Below are positions 23,779-31,874 of a DNA stretch of 41,585 nucleotides, piece by piece. The stretch is from Pirellulales bacterium. Its GTDB lineage: Bacteria; Planctomycetota; Planctomycetia; Pirellulales; Thermoguttaceae. The notes beneath the pieces are model-generated. The model worked only from the letters and a program-made list of their open reading frames with translations, was not told where the DNA came from and did not search any database. The translations under genes were made by a program, and so were the position numbers. The DNA lies in assembly GCA_013360685.1 (NCBI GenBank), contig JABWBD010000012.1:1-41585 (forward strand). The letters run 5' to 3'. Each line of letters opens with the position of its first letter. Within the stretch, counting starts at the first letter, position 1.

Positions 23779-26727
23779 GTGCGATCTCAATTCCCTTCTT
23801 CCGCCGGCCCGCCGAGAGTTGCCTCGGTGCCACGAACCGTCCTGAACCTGGGGCGCTCGCCACGACTGGGCGGCCTGTGCCTGACGGGCGTATGCCTGGT
23901 CCTTCTGTTGGCAGCCGGCGGCCATGCCGCCCAGCCATTGGGCTGGTGGACATTTGATGCCAACCAGGTCAAAGGGGCGACGGTGGTCGATCGGGCCGGA
24001 AAGCACGACGGCTCGATTCAAGGAGAAATACGCCTGACGCAAGGACCCTTCGCCGCGCTGGCCCTCGACGGCGAAGCGAACAGCGTTGACGTCCCAAACG
24101 TCCAAGCCGCCAACCTCCCAGCGCGGGAGCTTTCGATTGAAGCCTGGGTGTCGTTGGACGCCGGTCTGGTCTGGGGCGGAATTGCCGGCTATTTCCAGGA
24201 CAACGGCAGCTTCGAGAAAGGCTGGCTGCTGGGATACGACGAAACCCATTTCAGTCTTGCCGTGTCGGCCTCCGGCCGGCTCACGTATCTCAAGGGCGTC
24301 ACGCCGTTCCAGAAGGGGCAATGGTATCACGTCGCCGGCACGTATGACGGGCAAGCGATGAAGTTGTACGTGAACGGAAAGCTCGAGGCCACTGCGACAG
24401 ACCAACACGGGGACATTGACTATCCGCCTGCAGCCTTCCTGACGATTGGCGCCTACCGCGACGACAACGAGTTCTACCGGGCGCAGGGCAGGATTCACGA
24501 GGTTGTGCTGCACGGTCGGGTGTTGGAGCCCGCAGAGATCGAGTCGCGCTTCGCGGCCACCGAAACCCAGATTCCCCGGCCTCTGGCGTTTCGCGTACCG
24601 CCCTGTGCGCGGTTTATCGCCCCCGACGCGGTGGTCGTCGCCTGGGAGACGGACGAACCTTGCGAGAGCATCGTCGAGTATGGCCTCGAGGAGAAGTGGG
24701 ACCGGCAGGCGCGGGATGCCGCATTGAAAACGTCGCATCGAATCACGTTGGCCGGGCTGGAACCCAAGGCTCGCTGCCAGTATCGCATTCGAGCGAACCA
24801 GCCCGGGCAGCCAGCCTCGATCAGCGAAGTGTTTGAACTGGACAATGCCTTGAATTACACCGTTGCGCGGGTACCAGATCTCCCGTCTCCCTACGCATCC
24901 GATGAGCGCGGCCAACGCTGCCGCCAGGCCGCCCAAGAGATTCTCTCCGCCACGCGTATCACCCGGGGATACTGCCTGGTCCTCGGCTGCCATGACGGGC
25001 AACTCGCTTACGAACTCGTCAGGCGAAGCGACTTGATCGTTGTCGGCGTGGACAATGATTGCAACCGGATTGAGCGGGCTCGGGCGGCGTTGGGCAAGGC
25101 GGCCGCCTATGGCTCGCGGATTACGCTGCACCACGCGGCTGCAGCCGATCGCCTGCCGTTTCCGCAATCGTTCGCCAACTTGATCGTGGCGGAAGACGGG
25201 ATCGTCAGTGGCGAACTGCCCGCCACTGCCAGCCAAGTGATTCCCCTCCTCCAGCCTGCCGGCGGCGTGGCTTGCCTCGGGCCGCTGCGAGCCGCCTCTT
25301 CGGCCGATGTCAAAGGCCGCGTGGAGGATTGGCTCGGCAAGACGAAGGCCCACTGGGACTTCGTGGAAACCAGCCTGGGCGGGTGGGTGGTTGCCCGACG
25401 CGAATTGCCGCCGGGCACGGGCGCGTGGACCCACCAGTACGGCGATGCCGGCAATTCCGCCAACGGCCAGGAAGACTTGCAGGGCGTCACCAGCACGGAT
25501 TGGCTCGAAGTGCAATGGCTCGGCAGGCCGGGCGGAGATTTTGGGCTTGACCGCAACCCGCGCATGCCGGCGCCGTTGGCCATCAATGGACGGTTATTCC
25601 ACCAGGGCATGAACCGGATTGCCGCGCTCGATTCTTACAACGGGGCAGTCTTGTGGTCGCTCGAAATCCCGGCCTTGCGGCGAGTGAACATGCCGCGCGA
25701 CGCGGGAAATTGGTGTGCCGACCCGCATCACCTGTATGTCGCGATCAAGGACCGCTGCTGGGTGATTGCGGCGCACACCAGCGAAGTGATCCGCACGCTC
25801 TCCTTGGCCGATGCTGGATTGCGCGCTACACACGAATGGGGTTATGTCGCCCAGGCCGGCAAGTTCCTTTACGGCAGCAGCGTCAGGAAGGGCGCGCCGT
25901 ACACCGACTTCTGGGGCGGGAAAAGCTGGTACGACGCCACGTCGGGCGCAGGCACGGAAAAGGTGTGCAGCGATGATTTGTTCGCGCTGGCTGGCACGAG
26001 CGGCGAGTTGAAATGGCGTTATCGCGGCGGAGAGATCCTCAATACGACCATCGCCGTGGCCGGCGGCAAGGTTCTGTTTGTCGAATGCCGCCATCCCGAA
26101 GTCAAGACACTGGCCACAAGCCGGATTGGATCGCCGCAATTGTGGGAGGACCAGTTCCTCGTGGCATTGGACGCGGCGACCGGCCGCAAACTGTGGGAAC
26201 AGCCGCTCGACACGGTCGACGGGATCGTGGTTTTTTACCTCCTGGCGGCGGCGGACAAGGTGTTCATCGCCTCTTCAGACGCGGGCCAATACCACCTCTA
26301 CGCCTTCAGCGCGGCGGACGGCAGTAGCCTGTGGCATACCGCCCACGACTGGACTCGCAACAACCACGGCGGTCACATGCAGCATCCGGTGCTCGTCGGC
26401 AATGCCGTTTATCTCGAACCCTGTGGGTACGACGCCCCCACCGGCAAATTGCTGACCAAGAACGTCGGTCGCCACGGAGGCTGCGCGACTTACGCGGCCA
26501 CTACCGGCGCCCTGATTTATCGCGGCGAGGCAGGGCGGATCTCCATGTGGGATGTTGCCAGTGAGAAGGTCACGGGTTGGTACAACCTGCGTCCGAGTTG
26601 CTGGCTGAGCACCGTGCCCGCGAACGGAATGGTACTGTCGCCCGAGGGCGGCGGCGGTTGCAGTTGCGGCAACTGGCTGGAGACTTCCATCGGATTCGCG
26701 CCGGCGCCGAGTTCGGCAGCCAAGTAA
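23779..26727 (+). CDS. exported LamG - FN3 - methyltransferase-like - PQQ-type propeller protein
   Basis: A 982-residue multidomain protein. The start is GTG 23779 with GGAG six bases upstream; the frame opens at TTG 23758. A long basic N-terminus precedes the signal core (LTGVCLVLLLAAGG, cleavage near HAAQ). Residues ~55-260 form a LamG/concanavalin domain (LGWWTFDANQV, LSIEAWVSLD, GQWYHVAGTYDG). Residues ~265-360 are FN3-like (VVAWETDEPCESIVEYG). Residues ~385-510 resemble a class I SAM-methyltransferase Rossmann fold: CLVLGCHDGQLAYELV (from Cys399) as motif I and VVGVDNDCNRIERAR with acidic Asp425. From ~600 on lies a PQQ-type propeller (ALDSYNGAVLWS, ALDAATGRKLWEQ). It follows the HzsA-like gene by 86 bases and precedes the next propeller gene by 13. 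Confidence 0.85.
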   Translation: MRSQFPSSAGPPRVASVPRTVLNLGRSPRLGGLCLTGVCLVLLLAAGGHAAQPLGWWTFDANQVKGATVVDRAGKHDGSIQGEIRLTQGPFAALALDGEANSVDVPNVQAANLPARELSIEAWVSLDAGLVWGGIAGYFQDNGSFEKGWLLGYDETHFSLAVSASGRLTYLKGVTPFQKGQWYHVAGTYDGQAMKLYVNGKLEATATDQHGDIDYPPAAFLTIGAYRDDNEFYRAQGRIHEVVLHGRVLEPAEIESRFAATETQIPRPLAFRVPPCARFIAPDAVVVAWETDEPCESIVEYGLEEKWDRQARDAALKTSHRITLAGLEPKARCQYRIRANQPGQPASISEVFELDNALNYTVARVPDLPSPYASDERGQRCRQAAQEILSATRITRGYCLVLGCHDGQLAYELVRRSDLIVVGVDNDCNRIERARAALGKAAAYGSRITLHHAAAADRLPFPQSFANLIVAEDGIVSGELPATASQVIPLLQPAGGVACLGPLRAASSADVKGRVEDWLGKTKAHWDFVETSLGGWVVARRELPPGTGAWTHQYGDAGNSANGQEDLQGVTSTDWLEVQWLGRPGGDFGLDRNPRMPAPLAINGRLFHQGMNRIAALDSYNGAVLWSLEIPALRRVNMPRDAGNWCADPHHLYVAIKDRCWVIAAHTSEVIRTLSLADAGLRATHEWGYVAQAGKFLYGSSVRKGAPYTDFWGGKSWYDATSGAGTEKVCSDDLFALAGTSGELKWRYRGGEILNTTIAVAGGKVLFVECRHPEVKTLATSRIGSPQLWEDQFLVALDAATGRKLWEQPLDTVDGIVVFYLLAAADKVFIASSDAGQYHLYAFSAADGSSLWHTAHDWTRNNHGGHMQHPVLVGNAVYLEPCGYDAPTGKLLTKNVGRHGGCATYAATTGALIYRGEAGRISMWDVASEKVTGWYNLRPSCWLSTVPANGMVLSPEGGGGCSCGNWLETSIGFAPAPSSAAK

Positions 26728-26740
26728 ACGGGGAGCTTTC

Positions 26741-28177
26741 ATGAACGATCCGTCTCGAACCGTTTTCACTCTTCTGGCTCTCATTGCCGCGGTCAGTGCT
26801 GCCGCCGAGCCGGCGAGCAGCGCGGATTGGCCGACGTACCGGGCGGACAACCGACGCAGCGGCGTCACGCCGGAGCCGCTGCGGCTTCCCTTGGCTCCGG
26901 CCTGGACTTACACGACCCCGACCCCGCCTCAGATGGCTTGGACCGGTCCGGCAAAATGGGATTCCTACGCCAATCTCCGCCGGCTTGAATCCATGCGGAA
27001 CTTCGACGCCGCGTTTTTCGTGACCACGGTCGGAGATTCCGTCTGTTTCGGGTCGTCCGTGGATGATGCCGTGCACTGCCTGGATGTAGAGACCGGCGCG
27101 GAGAAATGGGTGTTTCCTGCCGGAGGGCCGGTGCGTCTTCCTCCCTCCTGGCACGAGGGGAAAGTCTATTTCGGTTCAGACGACGGGCATGCGTACTGTG
27201 TGGACGCCGCCACCGGATCGCTGGTCTGGAAGCGAAAACCGTCCGGGCCGGAGACCCTGATGGTAAGCAACGGGAAGTTGATTTCGCACTGGCCGTGCCG
27301 GACGGGAGTGCTGATCCACGACAGTCTCGCCTACTACGGCGCATCGCTGCTGCCGTGGGAAAAGTCCTACCTGTGCGCGGTGGATGCCCGATCGGGTGAT
27401 GAGGAGGGCTCCGGGCGCTATTGTGTCACGTTCGAGCACCTCACGATGCAAGGGGCGATGCTGGCAACCGAATCCCGGCTTTACCTGCCCCAAGGCCGGC
27501 AACGGCCGGAGCTGTTCGATCGAGCCACGGGCCGTTCACTCGGCGGATTTGGCGGTGCCGGCCAGGGCGGAGTCTTCGCCGTCGTGACCCGGACCGGCGA
27601 GTTTGTCAGCGGTCGCGGCCAGAACCACGGTTCGGGTGGAGAACTCCGTGGGTTTGACGCAAATAGCCGGGACTACTTCGTCACGTTTCCCAAAGCTAGG
27701 CACGTCCTTGTCACAGACGAGGTTGCTTACCTGAGTGTCGGCACGGAGCTTGCGGGTTTTGCCTGGGCCAGGTATATCGAGTTGGCCAAACGCCAGACCC
27801 AGCTCCAATCGCGGCGGAAAGCCATCCAGGAGCAGCTCGCAAAACTCCCTGAACCATCGCGCGGTACGGCAGGTGAGAATCTGAAAGAAGAACTCAAGCC
27901 AATCGAATCGGAACTGGCCGCGATGCCTCCGAAAATGACCGCTTGCTACACCTGGAGAACAACGGCCGACTGTCCGCACGATTTGATCCTGGCCGGAAAC
28001 ACGTTGTTTGCCGGAGGTGATGATCGCGTCGTTGCCTTCAACGCAGCCAGTGGGAAAGAGCTTGGATCGGTCCCGGTGACGGGCAGGGCTCACGGATTGG
28101 TTGCGGCCAACGGCCGTCTGTTTGCGAGCACGGATCGCGGCACGATCCACTGCTTCAAGGCGGCCGCGGACCAGTAA
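26741..28177 (+). CDS. exported PQQ-type (BamB-like) beta-propeller protein
   Basis: A 478-residue protein with a signal peptide (cleavage near ASSADW). It has tryptophan-docking repeats of the PQQ-like propeller family: CLDVETGAEKWVF, CVDAATGSLVWKR, VYFGSDDGHAYC and, at the end, AFNAASGKELGS. A coiled-coil-like insertion (RYIELAKRQTQLQSRRK to ELAAM, about residues 345-400) interrupts the propeller. GGGGAG precedes the ATG, 13 bases after the previous stop, so the two are surely co-transcribed. Its opening (ADWPTYRADNRRSG) parallels ADWPAWRYDAGRTA in the first propeller of the chimera at 32772, so it is the split-gene counterpart of that domain. PQQ binding itself cannot be asserted. Confidence 0.85.
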   Translation: MNDPSRTVFTLLALIAAVSAAAEPASSADWPTYRADNRRSGVTPEPLRLPLAPAWTYTTPTPPQMAWTGPAKWDSYANLRRLESMRNFDAAFFVTTVGDSVCFGSSVDDAVHCLDVETGAEKWVFPAGGPVRLPPSWHEGKVYFGSDDGHAYCVDAATGSLVWKRKPSGPETLMVSNGKLISHWPCRTGVLIHDSLAYYGASLLPWEKSYLCAVDARSGDEEGSGRYCVTFEHLTMQGAMLATESRLYLPQGRQRPELFDRATGRSLGGFGGAGQGGVFAVVTRTGEFVSGRGQNHGSGGELRGFDANSRDYFVTFPKARHVLVTDEVAYLSVGTELAGFAWARYIELAKRQTQLQSRRKAIQEQLAKLPEPSRGTAGENLKEELKPIESELAAMPPKMTACYTWRTTADCPHDLILAGNTLFAGGDDRVVAFNAASGKELGSVPVTGRAHGLVAANGRLFASTDRGTIHCFKAAADQ

Positions 28178-28196
28178 GAACCTGTCTCCCGGTAAG

Positions 28197-28221
28197 GGGA
28201 AGGCTGCCATGCCTCCTTCCC
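28197..28221 (+). terminator. weak hairpin after the propeller cassette
   Basis: GGGAAGG (28197-28203) pairs with CCTTCCC (28215-28221) across an 11-base loop, 20 bases after the stop at 28177. No T-run follows, so it is only a possible terminator. The rest of 28222-28409 shows nothing recognisable. Confidence 0.3.
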
Positions 28222-28409
28222 GTTCCGGCGCCTGGCTGCCCGAGTAGTCTCCACCCTCGCCGTTCAACATCGCCAGAAAGACTGCCATGCTCTCGCTTTC
28301 ACAAACCTCTTCACCAGCCAGTTGCCTGGCCGGCTGAGACGCGGCCAAACCCGCCGGCAACGTATTCATCGAATGAGGCGGAGACAGCCGGGGTCGTCTC
28401 ATGAACCGT

Positions 28410-28521
28410 GAGCATCGCTCTCCGGCGTGTTCCCCTGGAGATTCTTGACGCGACGTGCCCACGGACCGATAATCCCGGCGTAGCGTTCGATCGCCAGCGA
28501 AACGACAAAGAGAAGGGGAGA
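28410..28521 (+). repeat. ~110-bp promoter-containing repeat, copy 2
   Basis: About 94% identical to 11163-11271. It includes the same promoter and ends in the same AGGGGAGA, here followed seven bases later by ATG at 28528. The repeat thus looks like a complete promoter, leader and ribosome binding site module. Confidence 0.85.
28445..28473 (+). promoter_or_regulatory. sigma70-type promoter inside repeat copy 2
   Basis: TTGACG (28445-28450), 17-base spacer, GATAAT (28468-28473). It would transcribe the small ORF at 28528 and the SGNH hydrolase operon. Confidence 0.65.
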
Positions 28522-28527
28522 ATTCTC

Positions 28528-28638
28528 ATGAGACGTGCTGTGGTTGCGTGGGGTTTTCACCAATCTGTCCCCCTTGCCGTAGAACGTTGTTCGTCTTATA
28601 GCGACGGCGCGAATTCGGCTCGGCGAAAGGTGGTTTAG
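28528..28638 (+). CDS. 36-codon ORF behind the promoter module; remnant or leader peptide
   Basis: The ATG at 28528 is well placed after the GGGGAG of the repeat. The 36-residue product (MRRAVVAWGFHQSVPLAV at its start) matches nothing I know and lacks a signal peptide. It ends at TAG 28636-28638, five bases before the next ATG, so it could couple translation to the SGNH hydrolase. It may equally be the start of a deleted gene, as at repeat copy 1. Confidence 0.3.
   Translation: MRRAVVAWGFHQSVPLAVERCSSYSDGANSARRKVV
28574..28602 (+). promoter_or_regulatory. candidate second promoter for the 28643 gene
   Basis: TTGCCG (28574-28579), 17-base spacer, TATAGC (28597-28602), lying inside the small ORF. 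The leader to ATG 28643 would be about 34 bases. Confidence 0.35.
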
Positions 28639-28642
28639 TCTG

Positions 28643-29512
28643 ATGTCTCATTGCACGATTCGCTCGAAAGTGGTTCCGGGCTGCCGTGGCCTCGTCGTGC
28701 TGGCACTCCTGGCCCTGACGCCGCTGGTCGCCCTCGCGGAACACGAAGGCAAGCTTCAAATCGTCCTCTTGGGCGACAGCGCCACCGAGTGCGGGATCCC
28801 GCGCCGGGTGGCGCCGCAAGAGCCGCAATTCGAGGACATGCTCCGCATGCTCCTGACGGCCGAGAGCGACCTGCCGCCGACCAACGTGATCAACTCCGGG
28901 GTCAGTGGCGAGTTCATTCGTCGTCTGCTCGATTCCGGCCGCTACGACAAGGCGGTGGCGAAACTGCCGGGCGTGGATTACATCTTCATCCGCTTTGGCG
29001 GCAACGATTTTGCCAAGCGAGACGATTTCTTGGTCAATTTTCCCAAGGACTACCGTGAACTGCTTGCCCGGCTGCGAAGCGATCATCCCCGGGCGACGCT
29101 GATCCCCACAACGAACATCCCGTGGGGTGTTGACCTGGAAGCGGAGGGGACGTGGTCGAAGATCTCGAACAAGCTCATTCAACAGGTGGCTGCGGAGGAG
29201 AAGCTCGTTTGTTTCGACCTCTATCCGCGATACGCCGCCGAGCAGGCCAAGGGCCCGAACATGCTCAACTACCGCCGTTACCCGCTGGCCAAGATCCCCA
29301 GCGATTTCCACGACTTCGTCCGGCCGTTCGTGATGGACGCCAACGGTCGGGAGCCGCACGTGGTCGTCCTCGACAACCGGCTGGATGCCCATTTCGGCCA
29401 CCTCAACGGCTGGTTCGGCGACCGGCACCCCAACCTGGCGGGCTACCATGTCATCGCCGACGAGACGGCGAAGTTCCTCGCGCCCATCATCCGGCAACGC
29501 CATCGGAAGTGA
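28643..29512 (+). CDS. exported SGNH/GDSL-type hydrolase
   Basis: A 289-residue lipase/acylhydrolase-like protein with a signal peptide (LVVLALLALTPLVALAE). Block I is IVLLGDSATECG with Ser46 as nucleophile. Block II is around INSGVSGE, block III is IRFGGNDFAK and block V is DRHPNLAGYHVIAD, supplying Asp and His. All four SGNH blocks are present in order, so the enzyme should be active. Such exported members usually remove acetyl or other acyl groups from polysaccharides. AAAGG lies upstream of the ATG, at a long spacing. It opens a plus-strand series with the TolB-like and SUMF1-family genes. Confidence 0.86.
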   Translation: MSHCTIRSKVVPGCRGLVVLALLALTPLVALAEHEGKLQIVLLGDSATECGIPRRVAPQEPQFEDMLRMLLTAESDLPPTNVINSGVSGEFIRRLLDSGRYDKAVAKLPGVDYIFIRFGGNDFAKRDDFLVNFPKDYRELLARLRSDHPRATLIPTTNIPWGVDLEAEGTWSKISNKLIQQVAAEEKLVCFDLYPRYAAEQAKGPNMLNYRRYPLAKIPSDFHDFVRPFVMDANGREPHVVVLDNRLDAHFGHLNGWFGDRHPNLAGYHVIADETAKFLAPIIRQRHRK

Positions 29513-29598
29513 CCGGCGGCGGAAACACTTGACAACGGCGAAAGCGGCACGAAGATCCGGATACTTAGTTTCGTGCTCAACCAAGGAGCCTCGGCGCC

Positions 29599-30621
29599 AT
29601 GAAGAACCATCACTGCTATTTCGCCTTTCTGACGTCGCTCGCTTTTCCCCTGCTCGCCGTTGCCATTGCATGTTCTACGGCAAGGAGCGAAGACATTTCC
29701 CAAGAACTGACGAAGCTTTCCTACCGAATCGTATTCGAGAGCTATCAAGACCAGAACTGGGATCTGTTCATGGTCCGGGCCGACGGCTCCGAGCGGGTAA
29801 ACCTCACACGCACTCGCGACGCGAACGAACTCTATCCCCATGTCTCCCCAGACGGCACGAAGGTCTGCTTCGTGGTCGACGAGGGAGAGGGAGAAAACAC
29901 AGTTCGCAGCGTCTGGTGTATGAACCTCGACGGCACGGACCGGCGTCTGGTGGCCCGCGACGGGCGAGATCCGTGTTGGACGGCCGATGGTCGCGGTATC
30001 GTCTACCTGAAGAGCGAGTTCGAGAGATTCACCGCCATGGACTTCGCCACCAAGGGAGTCGTCGTGCACGACCTGGCCACCGGCCGAGACCAATCCCATT
30101 CCAACGCGGATTTGCAGCACTTGTACTGCATCGGCGCCACGCCGGATGGGAAGTGGTACCTATCCACCGTCCACGCCGGCATGGACTTTGCCCATGGAAT
30201 CCTGGCCATCCAGGCTCAAGGTTCCCAGGTGTTCAACTTAAAGATTCCCGGTTGTCGGTCGGACGTGAGCCCGGACGGAAAGCGGATCGCCTGGGCCTCG
30301 GGCGACTACTCGTTGGCGATCGGTGAACTCGATTTTTCCGGTCCGGAACCGCGAGTGGTCAACCCACACGACATCCTTGTCAGCCCCAAGCCGATGAAGA
30401 TCCAGCACATCGACTGGTCCCCCGACGGCCGATACGTGGCCTTTAGCCGCGGACCGTACAAGAAGGGACTCGGCTTGGCGCCGTCGCTCATTGGCATTCA
30501 GGCTCCGGGTTGGGACATCTGCGTGGGAGATCCGAGTACGACGAACCGCTGGGTGGCTATCACCACCGACGGCAAGAGCAACAAAGAGGCTGATTGGGTG
30601 CCCTTGCCCAAGACTCGCTAA
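29599..30621 (+). CDS. exported TolB/PD40-type beta-propeller protein
   Basis: A 340-residue protein with a signal peptide (cleavage near STARSED). The repeats are those of PD40/TolB propellers: IVFESYQDQNWDLFMVRADGSE, YPHVSPDGTKVCFVVDE, VWCMNLDGTDRRLV, GCRSDVSPDGKRIAWAS and IDWSPDGRYVAFSRG. No catalytic domain is attached (unlike oligogalacturonate lyase or S9 peptidases that carry similar propellers). It is probably a binding or scaffold protein at the cell envelope. AAGGAG lies 11-12 bases before the ATG, and the next gene starts nine bases after its stop. Confidence 0.84.
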   Translation: MKNHHCYFAFLTSLAFPLLAVAIACSTARSEDISQELTKLSYRIVFESYQDQNWDLFMVRADGSERVNLTRTRDANELYPHVSPDGTKVCFVVDEGEGENTVRSVWCMNLDGTDRRLVARDGRDPCWTADGRGIVYLKSEFERFTAMDFATKGVVVHDLATGRDQSHSNADLQHLYCIGATPDGKWYLSTVHAGMDFAHGILAIQAQGSQVFNLKIPGCRSDVSPDGKRIAWASGDYSLAIGELDFSGPEPRVVNPHDILVSPKPMKIQHIDWSPDGRYVAFSRGPYKKGLGLAPSLIGIQAPGWDICVGDPSTTNRWVAITTDGKSNKEADWVPLPKTR

Positions 30622-30630
30622 AAAAAAGCC

Positions 30631-31518
30631 ATGCTGAAAAAACTGCTTAGAGCGGCGGGGGCCTTGGCGATCGTCGGGTTGCTGGGGGCGTCTTGCCAGC
30701 GGACGCGGCCGGTGGTCGACAACGTCCCGCCGCCGAAGATCGTCAAGACCAAGGGCGGCGTGGAAATGGTCGAGGTGCCCGGCGGTGCGTTCGAGATGGG
30801 AAGCCGCTCGGGCCGACCGGACGAGGCACCCAAGCACCGGGTATCGATATCGCCGTTGCTGATGGACCGTTACGAGGTGACGCAGGCTGAATACGCACGG
30901 CTGGCGGTGGTCAATCCGTCACATTTCAAAGGTCCGACGATGCCTGTGGAGCAGGCGAGTTGGGCCGACGCCGCCCGGTACTGTAACGCCCGGTCGCGCG
31001 AAGAGGGCCTGAATCTCTGTTACAACGAGGAGACGGCGGAGTGCAACTTCGCGGCCGACGGCTATCGCCTTCCCACGGAAGCGGAGTGGGAGTACGCCTG
31101 TCGTGCGGGGACGACGGGCGATTATCCGTTTGACGGCGAGGCGCAGCGTCTGGACCAGCACGCCTGGTTTGCCGAGAATGCGGGCAAGAAGACGCAACCA
31201 GTGGGCCAGAAACGGCCCAACGCCTGGGGCCTGTACGACATGCTGGGCAACGTGGCCGAATGGTGCAACGACGTCTACGAAGCCGACTATTACCGGCAAA
31301 GTCCCGAGGAAGATCCTGTCGGGCCCGCCGATGGCGAATGCTACCTGCTCCGCGGCGGGGCCTGGAACTCAAGTGCCGACGGTTGCCGCTCGGCTTATCG
31401 CTTGGGCGAGAGCCCCGGATTTCAGGACGCTTGCTTCGCCCGCAACGCGATCGGATTCCGCTGCGTACGCCGCGTTCGCAGCGTCGAGCCAAACAGGGCC
31501 GTACCCGCACCGAAATAG
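30631..31518 (+). CDS. SUMF1/formylglycine-generating-enzyme-family lipoprotein
   Basis: A 295-residue protein with a lipoprotein-type signal (LAIVGLLGASC, Cys22). The FGE-sulfatase (PF03781) domain runs from VEMVEVPGGAFEMGS to the end: MDRYEVTQAEYARL, MPVEQASWADAARYCNAR, YRLPTEAEWEYACRAG, GLYDMLGNVAEWCND, LLRGGAWNSS and NAIGFRCVR. In aerobic FGE the active site has a C-x4-C pair just after RGG. Here the first Cys appears to be replaced (RGGAWNSSADGC), so sulfatase activation is doubtful and a structural or binding role is more likely. It has no clear ribosome binding site and starts nine bases after the TolB-like gene, suggesting coupled translation. Confidence 0.82.
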   Translation: MLKKLLRAAGALAIVGLLGASCQRTRPVVDNVPPPKIVKTKGGVEMVEVPGGAFEMGSRSGRPDEAPKHRVSISPLLMDRYEVTQAEYARLAVVNPSHFKGPTMPVEQASWADAARYCNARSREEGLNLCYNEETAECNFAADGYRLPTEAEWEYACRAGTTGDYPFDGEAQRLDQHAWFAENAGKKTQPVGQKRPNAWGLYDMLGNVAEWCNDVYEADYYRQSPEEDPVGPADGECYLLRGGAWNSSADGCRSAYRLGESPGFQDACFARNAIGFRCVRRVRSVEPNRAVPAPK

Positions 31519-31874
31519 CGGGCAAGTAAAGGCCTCGAACGCAGAATCGACAACGCATTACCGGAAAGAAAACAAAATGGGGTGCGGAAGTACAGAAGAT
31601 GCGCAAGATCACCTGCCGGGAACGGCCAGGCTCTCCGATCGCCGCCTGCGAACGACACCTCGGCCGAATCTCCGTCGTATCGAAGGTCACAACTCGCGAT
31701 GTTGTCTCGTCTTGACGGTCGCCCCGGTTCTTTGACCAAACGGCATCACTTGCAGCACAAGGAATCGTGGTCGCCTACAATGGTCTGCGGGTTGGATTGT
31801 GAGGCCCGGGCAACGCCCCAGGGGCGGCGGCTTGGCCGGGAAGGAGAGTAGGCTGGGCACAAGGAGAAGATGTC
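31519..31874. other. 356-bp gap without a recognisable gene
   Basis: Open frames exist (for example plus 31582-31851 and minus 31422-31739) but neither gives a recognisable protein or signal peptide. A TACAAT at about 31777 could be a -10 box for the ThuA-like gene, but its best -35 (TTGCAG) is 20 bases away. AAGGAG at 31861 belongs to the next gene. Confidence 0.4.

Noticed and set aside
28222-28409. Minus-strand peptide opposite the gap after the propeller cassette
   Set aside because: The open frame continues as a shadow of the 26741 gene and its unique part matches nothing I know.
29529-29534. Consensus TTGACA before the TolB-like gene
   Set aside because: No acceptable -10 box at 16-18 bases; the nearest (GATACT) is 25 bases away.
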